9,930 nucleotides of DNA from Ignavibacteriaceae bacterium (GTDB lineage: Bacteria; Bacteroidota; Ignavibacteria; Ignavibacteriales; Ignavibacteriaceae): NCBI GenBank assembly GCA_023231105.1, contig JALNWB010000146.1, positions 1-9,930 of the forward strand. Reading direction: 5' to 3'. Under the pieces are notes generated by a model, which saw only the letters and a list, made by a program, of their open reading frames with translations, ran no database searches and had not been told where the DNA came from. A program made the position numbers and the translations under genes. This document shows positions 1 to 7,059 of the stretch, piece after piece. The first letter of the stretch is position 1. The number at the start of each line of letters is the position of its first letter.

Positions 1-40
1 AGAAGAAAAAGAGAAAATTAATTTTTTTTTCTTTGCCAAA

Positions 41-69
41 TTTACTAAATCTGTAACGTGTTTTATAGT
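41..69 (+). promoter_or_regulatory. Candidate sigma70-type promoter for the transporter-amylase pair
   Basis: TTTACT (41-46) and TATAGT (64-69) are separated by 17 bases and lie about 40 bases before the transporter start. The -10 matches 5 of 6 consensus bases and the -35 matches 4 of 6. The whole 1-109 leader is very AT-rich, with a run of nine T at 22-30, so such matches arise easily by chance. No operator-like palindrome is evident. If the organism uses a Bacteroidota-type sigma factor (TTTG / TAnnTTTG), this call would not apply. Confidence 0.3.
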
Positions 70-100
70 TTTTTAGTTCTTCACCCAATAAAAATAATTC

Positions 101-104
101 GAGG
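101..104 (+). promoter_or_regulatory. Ribosome binding site of the MFS transporter
   Basis: GAGG lies 5 bases before the ATG at 110. It supports this start over later in-frame ATGs, which would remove part of the first membrane helix. Confidence 0.6.
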
Positions 105-109
105 TTGAG

Positions 110-1618
110 ATGCTCGCTATTCAGAAGAAACTTACAAATTCATTTTATGCAATTCTGGCTCTACCCGCTACAGCCGTAGGCTTTGCTCTTTCCACGCAAA
201 TAGCTGCGCTAAGTTGGATACTAAGTAAAAAGTTCGGGCTGAACATTCACGAAGTTACCTTCGTTTGGTTAGCAGGTCCTTTAGCCGGAATATTCGGGCA
301 AGTTATTGTTGGAATGATTAGCGATAATGTATGGTTCTTAGGAGGCAGAAGAAGACCATTCATTATGGTTGGAGGAATTGTAGGCGCTTTAATGTTCTTG
401 GCGCTGCCTCAAATTGGAGTGATCTCTCAAGCAACCGGAATTACAAGCATTATTCTTATTGCCTCTGTAATCGCACTGCTTTTGGATTTATCCGTAAACG
501 TTACATTCAACCCGGCGAGAAGCATAATTGCAGACTTAACACCGGAAGGGAAGAAAAGAACAACCGGCTATGTGTGGATGCAAGTAATTTCCGGTACATT
601 TGGCGTATTGGCTTACTTCCTTTCTATGGTTTATGGAAACGAAACTCTCTTACTGATTGCGGCAATCTTCGTGTTCTGTTGTTCTGTCATTCCAATCTTG
701 TTTATTCAAGAACCAAAAGATTTAAAAGTAAGTGAGGAAGGGAATTCCAGCTCTCACACCGTGCTGGATATTTTCAAATCAATATTCCCTTTGTATGGAT
801 TCTTAGCGTTTGGCGTATTCAGTTTGATTTTCCATTTCTATCAAAATGAATTAAGAGTAATACATAACCCGTTAATAATTGCGAGTTTAACTTATACGGT
901 TATTATTGGATTCTGGATTATTGCAAAGGGGAAAAAGGAACCTTCCGACTCAAATGAGTTCCAGAAAATCATGTTAGCGCACACTTTTACCTGGGTGGCG
1001 TTCCAAAGTATGTTTGTTATGTCTGGCTTTTTCATTGATAAACAAATCGTTCCGAATCTTGAACTGAGTAACGTATTCGCTGATAAATTTGCGGAATTTT
1101 TAACTTCTGCAACTCAAAGTCAAGATGCAACAACCGGGAATATTGTATCTCTCGGATTCTTAATCCTCAATGCGGTTGGAGCATTATTCCCCTTTGTGCT
1201 TTCACAAATTGCAAAGAAAATTGGAAGAGTGAACACCTATACAGCCGCGTTGGCATTCAGCGCGATCGGGTATTTCTATATTGCATTTTTTGGACAGACT
1301 GAATACAGTTTTTATTTTGGAATGTTCTTAACCGGAATCGGCTGGTCTGCAGTAATATCAATTGTTTTCTCGATAATGACGGAGACAATAAACCAGGCTA
1401 AAATGGGTTTGTTTATGGGAATTTTTAACCTTGCTGTTGTGCTTCCTCAAATGATGAGCCAAGGAGTCGCTAATATAATTTCTGAAACACAGAATTATCA
1501 GCTACTTTACATTCTTTGCGGAGTATTTGTTTGCTTTTCCGTTTTCTTCTGGACATTTGTAAAAGAACCAAAATCAACAGCAACTGACGCTTTGAAAAAT
1601 GTGAAATCCGGGCATTAA
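110..1618 (+). CDS. SLC45/GPH-like MFS sugar:proton symporter
   Basis: Inner-membrane transporter of 502 residues, most similar in motif pattern to the SLC45/plant sucrose-transporter group, which co-transports di- or oligosaccharides with protons. Visible evidence: the loop 2-3 signature at residues 68-84 (G-x-x-S-D-N, then GGRRRPF), the preceding segment 'FVWLAGPLAG' (51-60), which resembles sucrose symporters, and 'GLFMGIFNLAVVLPQ' (433-447) in the second half, a typical family stretch. Many hydrophobic segments span the protein. Beyond the usual twelve there appear to be two more (about 228-246 and 254-273) between the N- and C-terminal halves. The start is supported by GAGG 5 bases upstream. 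The secreted GH13 enzyme follows 55 bases downstream with no terminator between them, so the substrate is probably maltose or a short malto-oligosaccharide. Family assignment is firm; the exact sugar is inferred from the neighbour. Confidence 0.85.
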   Translation: MLAIQKKLTNSFYAILALPATAVGFALSTQIAALSWILSKKFGLNIHEVTFVWLAGPLAGIFGQVIVGMISDNVWFLGGRRRPFIMVGGIVGALMFLALPQIGVISQATGITSIILIASVIALLLDLSVNVTFNPARSIIADLTPEGKKRTTGYVWMQVISGTFGVLAYFLSMVYGNETLLLIAAIFVFCCSVIPILFIQEPKDLKVSEEGNSSSHTVLDIFKSIFPLYGFLAFGVFSLIFHFYQNELRVIHNPLIIASLTYTVIIGFWIIAKGKKEPSDSNEFQKIMLAHTFTWVAFQSMFVMSGFFIDKQIVPNLELSNVFADKFAEFLTSATQSQDATTGNIVSLGFLILNAVGALFPFVLSQIAKKIGRVNTYTAALAFSAIGYFYIAFFGQTEYSFYFGMFLTGIGWSAVISIVFSIMTETINQAKMGLFMGIFNLAVVLPQMMSQGVANIISETQNYQLLYILCGVFVCFSVFFWTFVKEPKSTATDALKNVKSGH

Positions 1619-1662
1619 TCAAAAAAGATAAAACTAACGTCAGTAGTCATTAAAAATAGTGT

Positions 1663-1666
1663 GGAG
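1663..1666 (+). promoter_or_regulatory. Ribosome binding site of the GH13 enzyme
   Basis: GGAG lies 7 bases before the ATG at 1674. The 55-base gap after the transporter (1619-1673) holds no convincing hairpin with a T-tract and no clear promoter, which favours co-transcription. Confidence 0.55.
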
Positions 1667-1673
1667 ATAATTT

Positions 1674-4079
1674 ATGTTTTCTAAAATTTCAGTAAAGATA
1701 TTATTTGGTTTACTTCTTCTAAACGTTGGCTTTGCCCAAGAAATTACCGACCTGATTGAACCGGTAAAACTAACTGCCGGAGTGAGCGACACGATATTAG
1801 TGAGCGATCTGTTTTATGCTAAAAATTATGATCTAACCTTTTCAGCAAACAAGGATGTGAGTTTTTCGTTTGATAAATCTACCAAGAAACTGGTACTGCA
1901 ACCGAAGAAATCCTTCAAAGGTTTTAGTTTGCTTCGGTTTTCGATTAACAATAAAAGTTATGTTATTCCGCTGATCTTGCAAAATCAGCCAAAGCAGGTT
2001 CAGAGTTTTACTTTTCGATACAAATCTGATAACAAACCCACCAAAGTTGTAGTTATTGGAAGTTTTAACAATTGGAACCGTCAAGCAAATCCTTTAGTTG
2101 AAAAGGGAAACAGCGGAATTTATGAAACCACTGTTAATCTGGAACCGGGAAATTATTTTTACAAATTCTCAGTCGATGGAAAAGATATTATCGATCCTGA
2201 AAACAAAGAAACCGTTCCAACCGGATTTGACGGCTTCAACTCCGTTTTAAGAATTACAGAAATAAGTTCAGAGAAAAGATATCTCCATATTCTTGGTAAA
2301 ACCGAAAGGCTCAATGAAACAATTTTATCGTTTTATTTTGAACAAGAAGGGAAAGGAAGTAAAATATCGAAATCGAATATTTTTGCTCTATTAGATAATC
2401 AATTAGTCCCGCCGGGCGCAATAAAAATTTCCAAGAATAAAATTGATGTATCACTTTCTACAAAAGATATGAAAGGGAATCAAATCTTTCGTTTGCTGAT
2501 TTCTATAGCTGGTAAAAATCCGAATATTCAGTCGATCTTTTTTACAAATGGAAAAACTTCGGGTACAAAAAATGGTTTTTCATCATGGTTTGACGGATCC
2601 ATTTATTCCATAATGGTCGATCGGTTTAACGATGGTGATAAAAGTAACGACATTCCTATAAAAAGCGATTCATTAGCCTGGCAGGCAAATTATCAAGGTG
2701 GAGATTTTCAAGGAATCATAAACAAAATCGATGACGGATATTTTGATGAATTGGGAATAAATGTTATTTGGGTTTCACCGGTTTATGATAATCCCAATGT
2801 TGCTTACCGCGAGTCGCCTAAACCGTACCGCTGGTTTTCAGGTTATCATGGTTATTGGCCCGTAAATAACTTTGCCACCGAGGAAAAATTCGGCACAATG
2901 AAAAAATTGAAAGAACTTGTTACAACCGCTCATCAACACGGAATAAAAGTTTTGCTTGATGTTGTAGCGCATCATGTTCATCTTGAAAATCCGATATTTA
3001 AAGAACATCCCGATTGGTTTGGAACGTTAGATTTACCCGATGGAAGAAAAAATCTTCGCTTGTGGGATGAGTACCGTTTAACAACCTGGTTTGAACCATA
3101 CATGCCTTCATTCGATTATACAAAAACTGATGCGCCCATTAAATGGATGGCACAAAACGCAATTTGGTGGTTGAAGGAAAGCGGCGCAGACGGCTTTAGA
3201 CATGATGCGGTAAAACATGTTCCGAATGAATTTTGGCGCGAACTTACACGAACTTTGAAAGAAGAAATTGAAACTCCGGGAAACAAAAAAGTTTATCAAA
3301 TCGGCGAGACATTTGGCAGCAATGAGCTTGTAGGATCGTACGTAAACAATGGCCAGTTAAGCGCTCAGTTTGATTTTAATTTGTCCTATTCCGCAATTCC
3401 AATTTTTTTGGAAAAAGAACGATCATTCGTTTCACTTGATTATACTTTGAAAAAATCATTTGAAGCTTTTGGTGTTCATCACATAATGGGAAACATCATG
3501 GATAGCCATGATAAAGTTAGATTTATGGCATACGCGGATAGTGCTGTTGCAAAACAAGGCGTTGACATGCGTGAGTTAGCGTGGACAAATCCTCCGACTG
3601 TCGTTCATCCTTCGAGTTATAGAAAAGCAGAATTGTTTTACGCTTTTATGTTTACCATTCCCGGTTTACCGGTTATTTATTATGGTTCTGAATTTGGAAT
3701 GACCGGAGCCGATGACCCGGATAACCGCCGTTTTATGCGGTTCAACGATCAATTGAACAAATATGAAAAGCACATGCTGAATAAAACGAGTAACATTGTG
3801 AAAATGAGAAGAAATCATTCAGCGTTACGTTATGGTGATTTCCAAACCGTTGTAGCAAACGATAAAGTTTATGCTTATTTACGCTGCGATGTAAACGAAA
3901 AACTGTTAGTTGTTTTGAACAAAGACACTGAAAGACAATCAGCAACCATTCAACTTCCCTCTGTATACGGAACAACCTCACTCAAAGATATTAACAGAGA
4001 GGAGAAGATTCCGTTAAAAGGAAATTCATTTGAAATAAAGGTTGATGGAGTTGGTTGGAGAGTTTTTGAGCTAAAATAA
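1674..4079 (+). CDS. Secreted GH13 alpha-amylase family enzyme (cyclomaltodextrinase/neopullulanase-like) with CBM48-like domain
   Basis: Glycoside hydrolase of 801 residues that should cleave alpha-1,4 (possibly also alpha-1,6) glucans outside the cytoplasm. A Sec signal peptide covers residues 1 to about 21 (hydrophobic core ILFGLLLL, probable cut after GFA). Next come a beta-rich segment (24-105), a CBM48/E-set domain (about 110-195, with 'VVVIGSFNNWN' and 'YFYKFSVDG'), another beta-rich segment (about 200-295) and the GH13 barrel (about 303-705) with a C-terminal beta domain (to 801). Catalytic landmarks: nucleophile D511 in GFRHDAVKH, acid/base E545 in QIGETF, and transition-state Asp D613 in NIMDSHD. 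'YQGGDFQGI' (340-348) and 'MPSFD' (477-481) recall the cyclomaltodextrinase/neopullulanase group. Odd point: region I reads DVVAHH (429-434), with His433 where Asn is nearly universal. There is no type IX secretion tail and no lipobox, so the enzyme is probably periplasmic. Exact specificity cannot be read from sequence. Confidence 0.9.
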   Translation: MFSKISVKILFGLLLLNVGFAQEITDLIEPVKLTAGVSDTILVSDLFYAKNYDLTFSANKDVSFSFDKSTKKLVLQPKKSFKGFSLLRFSINNKSYVIPLILQNQPKQVQSFTFRYKSDNKPTKVVVIGSFNNWNRQANPLVEKGNSGIYETTVNLEPGNYFYKFSVDGKDIIDPENKETVPTGFDGFNSVLRITEISSEKRYLHILGKTERLNETILSFYFEQEGKGSKISKSNIFALLDNQLVPPGAIKISKNKIDVSLSTKDMKGNQIFRLLISIAGKNPNIQSIFFTNGKTSGTKNGFSSWFDGSIYSIMVDRFNDGDKSNDIPIKSDSLAWQANYQGGDFQGIINKIDDGYFDELGINVIWVSPVYDNPNVAYRESPKPYRWFSGYHGYWPVNNFATEEKFGTMKKLKELVTTAHQHGIKVLLDVVAHHVHLENPIFKEHPDWFGTLDLPDGRKNLRLWDEYRLTTWFEPYMPSFDYTKTDAPIKWMAQNAIWWLKESGADGFRHDAVKHVPNEFWRELTRTLKEEIETPGNKKVYQIGETFGSNELVGSYVNNGQLSAQFDFNLSYSAIPIFLEKERSFVSLDYTLKKSFEAFGVHHIMGNIMDSHDKVRFMAYADSAVAKQGVDMRELAWTNPPTVVHPSSYRKAELFYAFMFTIPGLPVIYYGSEFGMTGADDPDNRRFMRFNDQLNKYEKHMLNKTSNIVKMRRNHSALRYGDFQTVVANDKVYAYLRCDVNEKLLVVLNKDTERQSATIQLPSVYGTTSLKDINREEKIPLKGNSFEIKVDGVGWRVFELK

Positions 4080-4082
4080 AAC

Positions 4083-4098
4083 GAAGAATTTATTCTTC
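4083..4098. terminator. Bidirectional intrinsic terminator between convergent genes
   Basis: GAAGAA-TTTA-TTCTTC forms a 6-bp perfect stem with a 4-base loop, extendable by one A-T pair. T-rich sequence follows on the + strand (TATTTCTTTTTC) and on the - strand (GTTTTATTTTAG), so it can serve both the amylase transcript and the rsmI-terminated transcript. The stem is GC-poor (2 G-C pairs), hence moderate confidence. It overlaps the rsmI stop codon at 4090-4092; only 10 bases separate the two stop codons. Confidence 0.5.
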
Positions 4099-4776
4099 TA
4101 TTTCTTTTTCAATCCATTTTAAGGGAGAAATTACCACAACGATTTCTCCTTTTAATTCCCGCTCACCAATTTTAGAAATCAACTCTTCTGCTTTGCCGCG
4201 AAGCACTTCCTCAAATTTTTTGGTGAGTTCACGACAAATTACAATTATTCTTTCCGGCATATATTTGTTTAATTCATCCAGCAGTTTGTGGATGCGGTAA
4301 GTTGATTCATACAAAACTATCGTCCGTTCCTCAGTCGCTAAACCGGAAAGGAATTTTTGTCTTCCTTTTTTTTGCGGCGGAAATCCTTCGTAAATAAATG
4401 CATCTGTTGGTAAACCGGCGATCGAAAGGGCAGTGATAACTGCCGAAACTCCCGGAATTGGAACAATAGTAATTCCTTCTCGAATAGCAGCCGAAATCAA
4501 CCTATTACCCGGATCTGAGATCGTTGGTGTCCCGGCGTCAGAAATCAAAGCGGCTTTTTGTCCGCTTCTTATTCTACCCAAAACGTATTCTATTTTATTC
4601 TCTTCGTTAAATGCGTTTAGAGAAATCAATTCTTTTTTAATTTGATAATGGTTCAAAAGATGAGAAGAAACTCGTGTGTCCTCACAAATTATAAAATCCA
4701 CTTCACCAAGCGTTTCAACAGCCCGGAAAGTAATGTCTTTCAAATTTCCGATGGGAGTACTTACAATAAATAGCAT
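4090..4776 (-). CDS. rsmI: 16S rRNA (cytidine(1402)-2'-O)-methyltransferase RsmI
   Basis: Cytoplasmic SAM-dependent enzyme that 2'-O-methylates C1402 in the 16S rRNA decoding centre. The tetrapyrrole-methylase fold is plain: 'STPIGNLKD' (6-14), 'EDTR' (32-35), the glycine-rich 'LISDAGTPTISDPG' (77-90) and 'IPGVSA' (107-112), followed by 'EGFPP' (130-134) and 'CREL' (181-184). At 228 residues it matches the core methylase but lacks the roughly 55-residue C-terminal extension of the E. coli protein (286 aa). The sequence ends cleanly at a stop codon, so this looks like a natural short form, not a truncation. Its ATG shares one base with the stop codon of the upstream YjbR-family gene (TAATG), and no good Shine-Dalgarno precedes it, so translation is probably coupled. 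It is the last gene of the - strand cluster. Confidence 0.95.
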   Translation of the reverse strand: MLFIVSTPIGNLKDITFRAVETLGEVDFIICEDTRVSSHLLNHYQIKKELISLNAFNEENKIEYVLGRIRSGQKAALISDAGTPTISDPGNRLISAAIREGITIVPIPGVSAVITALSIAGLPTDAFIYEGFPPQKKGRQKFLSGLATEERTIVLYESTYRIHKLLDELNKYMPERIIVICRELTKKFEEVLRGKAEELISKIGERELKGEIVVVISPLKWIEKEIEE

Positions 4777-5129
4777 TATTTTTTTACCAATTTTGCTTTG
4801 TCGCTCTTTGAAAGTTTTGAGGCGACTAAATTATATGAGTCATCAATCCATTCAAAAATTAGTTTGTCCGAAATATTTGTTGCAAGAAAAATCGTGTTCC
4901 AATGAATTTTACTCATGTGGTAACCGGGCTGCACATCATCATATTTTTCTCGTAGTTCAACAGCTTTTTCCGGATCGCATTTCAAATTAATTGAAAAAGG
5001 AGGAGTAAGATTAGCCAGGCAAAACATTTTTACCATAACTTTATATACCGGTGTATCTTCATCAAAGGGGAGTGATTCAGTCACTCCATTTTTACTTAAA
5101 CAATACTCGCGAACAGTTTCTAAATCCAT
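4776..5129 (-). CDS. YjbR/MmcQ family protein (DUF419, CyaY-like fold)
   Basis: Small protein of 117 residues with the full YjbR pattern: 'PFDEDTPVYKV' (21-31), 'KMFCLAN' (34-40), 'NLKCDPE' (48-54), 'PGYHMSKIHWNTI' (68-80) and 'DDSYNLV' (96-102). The family has a double-wing/CyaY-like fold and has been suggested to bind DNA, but its cellular role is not established, so no function is assigned here. Length matches the family. It begins 9 bases after the stop codon of the M1 peptidase without a recognisable Shine-Dalgarno, and its own stop overlaps the rsmI start. Both junctions suggest translational coupling in an operon. Confidence 0.85.
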   Translation of the reverse strand: MDLETVREYCLSKNGVTESLPFDEDTPVYKVMVKMFCLANLTPPFSINLKCDPEKAVELREKYDDVQPGYHMSKIHWNTIFLATNISDKLIFEWIDDSYNLVASKLSKSDKAKLVKK

Positions 5130-5138
5130 AATTCAGTT

Positions 5139-7028
5139 TTACTTAAATTCAAAAATATTATTTGATTTATCCACGTCTGGAATTTCATCAGTTCCTAACA
5201 CAACTTTTATTAGTTCACCCTCGAGAGGATAATTAAACTCTTTTAAAGTTTTACCATCCTTCCAAACATTTGTACTTTCATGGAAAACTTTTGTGTTGCC
5301 ATCTGCATAAATCAGTTGAATTGAAACCGGGATCGGCATCGTACCGATTCTCTTAATTTCAACTTTAACGTTTTTCTTTTTTACAAAAACCGATTTGATG
5401 CTTAAATCGGGAAAACCGAATTCAAAGAACCAGGGTTTCCAATACCAGCTTAACTCTTGGTTGAGAGCGCTGTTAAAGGAGAAATAGAAATCGTATGGAA
5501 TGGGGTGCTTTCCGTGCCATCGACTAACATACTCGTGAAGTCCTTTGAGAAAAGTCTCGTTGCCGAGTGCATCTCTTAAAAATTTGTAAGCTAAACCGGG
5601 TCTTGTGTAGGCAGCCATTCTATAAGTCCCATTTCCGCGAATATCGGAGGAGGGAATTATTAACGGAAGTTCATCTTCTTTTCCGGCAATACGGCTAAAA
5701 CTCTCAGCCAAATTTTTAGGTCTATCGCTTGGAGAAGGTTCGATTACCGGCATTAAATCATCCGGCAGAATTGTAGCCCAACCCTCATCCATAAAAGCAT
5801 ATCTTCTTTCATTTGTTCCCATAAAAAATGGAAAGTAAGTATGACCAATTTCGTGCGCGGTTAAATAAACTGTGCCACTTCTTTGTTTGGATGAACCGTC
5901 GTTTACCATCATGGGGAATTCCATTCCGCCTTGTCCGTTAAAAACCGTCATCCGTGGATAGGGGAAAGGAATTGCCGGAAAACTAAATGAATAAGATTGA
6001 ATAATTTTTTTTGCTATGTCAGCAACTTCATAAAAATCATCCGACTTTTGATTATAGGCTGCCGAGATCATCGTTTTTCTCATTGTTGCAGAATCAACAA
6101 CAGCGGTCACCGCATCCCATAAATAATGATCTGAATAAGAGAATGCAAAATCGGTTACATTTTTTGCCGAATAATTCCATCCATTGGTTGGTGATGATTG
6201 ATTAAAATTAATTGAGTTGAGATCGTCTTTGCGAATAATATTCACAACCTGTTCGGAAGATTCAGCTTTTTGATACCTCTCTAAAGTTTTTTGGGAAAGA
6301 ACATCCGCTGCATTTTGCAAAACACCCGTCGCCCAAACGCTAAATGTATTTGGGACCTCAATGGTTACATCGTAATTATTAAAATCGTTATAGAACTCCT
6401 GGCTTCCGGTGTATTGGTCATTATCCCAGCCATGCACATCGTCATAAACGGAAACTTGCGGATACCAGTAAGCAACCATCGCGGTTGTTGAATCATAAAC
6501 ACCCATGCGTATGTTTGAAATGGAAGGGAGTGTTACTTCCCAATCGAAACCTAAGTCAATTGAACTTTTGGGTAACAGAGGTTTTTCGAGAGAAATTCTC
6601 ATCACCGTTGCATTAATTGAAACACTTTTTGCCGTATCCGGAGAAAATTCAACATCATTTAATTTTATTTTTTGAATTTTGATTCCGTCATGTAAATCTT
6701 TTTTGTTAATGCCAAATTCTCTCGGCGCCCCAAACTGAAAAATATTTTGATAAAGACGAAAAACTAAATTTTTCAATGTATCAGGACTATTATTGAAATA
6801 AGTTATTGTTTCACTTCCTTTTAGTAATTTATCTTTTGGGAAGACTTGAACGCTAATTTTATAGTCGGCGGAATTTTGCCAGTAATTTTTGCCGGGTGTC
6901 CCGTCATAATTTCGCGTTCCATTCTCATAGGCTGTTTTTACATCAAGCGGAATGTAAAGAGATGATTGCGCTTTATTTATTGAGCAATAAAAAAAAAAGA
7001 AAACACAGATAATAAAGAATGACTTCAT
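5139..7028 (-). CDS. Secreted M1 family zinc metallopeptidase
   Basis: Extracytoplasmic aminopeptidase-type zinc peptidase (gluzincin) of 629 residues. A Sec signal peptide is at 1-20 (unusually Phe-rich core; likely cut at NKA|Q). An N-terminal beta-domain (about 50-300) precedes the thermolysin-like catalytic domain (about 320-540). The zinc site is HEIGH (392-396) followed by exactly 18 residues and E415 in DEGWAT, the M1 spacing. 'GGMEFP' (367-372) corresponds to the GAMEN substrate-binding motif, and Y474 in 'AAYTRPG' is the likely catalytic Tyr. The tail (541-629) is beta-rich. The large C-terminal helical domain of aminopeptidase N is absent, giving a shorter architecture common among Bacteroidota-type M1 proteins. 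GGAG lies 5 bases before the ATG. Cys15 is not in a good lipobox context, so a soluble periplasmic or secreted product is likely. The substrate is unknown. A run of ten T falls in the signal-peptide codons. Confidence 0.92.
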   Translation of the reverse strand: MKSFFIICVFFFFYCSINKAQSSLYIPLDVKTAYENGTRNYDGTPGKNYWQNSADYKISVQVFPKDKLLKGSETITYFNNSPDTLKNLVFRLYQNIFQFGAPREFGINKKDLHDGIKIQKIKLNDVEFSPDTAKSVSINATVMRISLEKPLLPKSSIDLGFDWEVTLPSISNIRMGVYDSTTAMVAYWYPQVSVYDDVHGWDNDQYTGSQEFYNDFNNYDVTIEVPNTFSVWATGVLQNAADVLSQKTLERYQKAESSEQVVNIIRKDDLNSINFNQSSPTNGWNYSAKNVTDFAFSYSDHYLWDAVTAVVDSATMRKTMISAAYNQKSDDFYEVADIAKKIIQSYSFSFPAIPFPYPRMTVFNGQGGMEFPMMVNDGSSKQRSGTVYLTAHEIGHTYFPFFMGTNERRYAFMDEGWATILPDDLMPVIEPSPSDRPKNLAESFSRIAGKEDELPLIIPSSDIRGNGTYRMAAYTRPGLAYKFLRDALGNETFLKGLHEYVSRWHGKHPIPYDFYFSFNSALNQELSWYWKPWFFEFGFPDLSIKSVFVKKKNVKVEIKRIGTMPIPVSIQLIYADGNTKVFHESTNVWKDGKTLKEFNYPLEGELIKVVLGTDEIPDVDKSNNIFEFK

Positions 7029-7033
7029 GTAAT

Positions 7034-7037
7034 CTCC
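7034..7037 (-). promoter_or_regulatory. Ribosome binding site of the M1 peptidase
   Basis: On the - strand GGAG lies 5 bases before the ATG at 7028. The 31-base gap to the upstream GAF gene contains no terminator-like hairpin, consistent with one transcript. Confidence 0.55.
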
Positions 7038-7059
7038 AGTTAATTAAAAGTAGGGAATG

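Noticed and set aside
1..35. A-rich stretch followed by a run of nine T, resembling the tail of an upstream terminator
   Set aside because: There is no GC-containing stem before the T-run, and the upstream context is outside the window; it is as likely plain AT-rich leader.
331..735. 134-codon frame inside the transporter gene
   Set aside because: It overlaps a well-supported membrane protein in another frame and encodes no recognisable motifs; it is a shadow frame.
1619..1673. Possible hairpin or operator around ACTAACGTCAGTAGT between transporter and amylase
   Set aside because: Only 3-base arms pair and no T-tract follows; too weak for a terminator or operator.
4090..4776. RsmI as a truncated pseudogene because it lacks the E. 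coli C-terminal extension
   Set aside because: All methylase motifs are intact, the end is clean, and short forms of similar length are usual in many bacteria.
6966..7028. Cys15 of the M1 peptidase as a lipoprotein anchor
   Set aside because: The residues before it (FFFY) do not fit a lipobox; a signal peptidase I site at NKA|Q is better.
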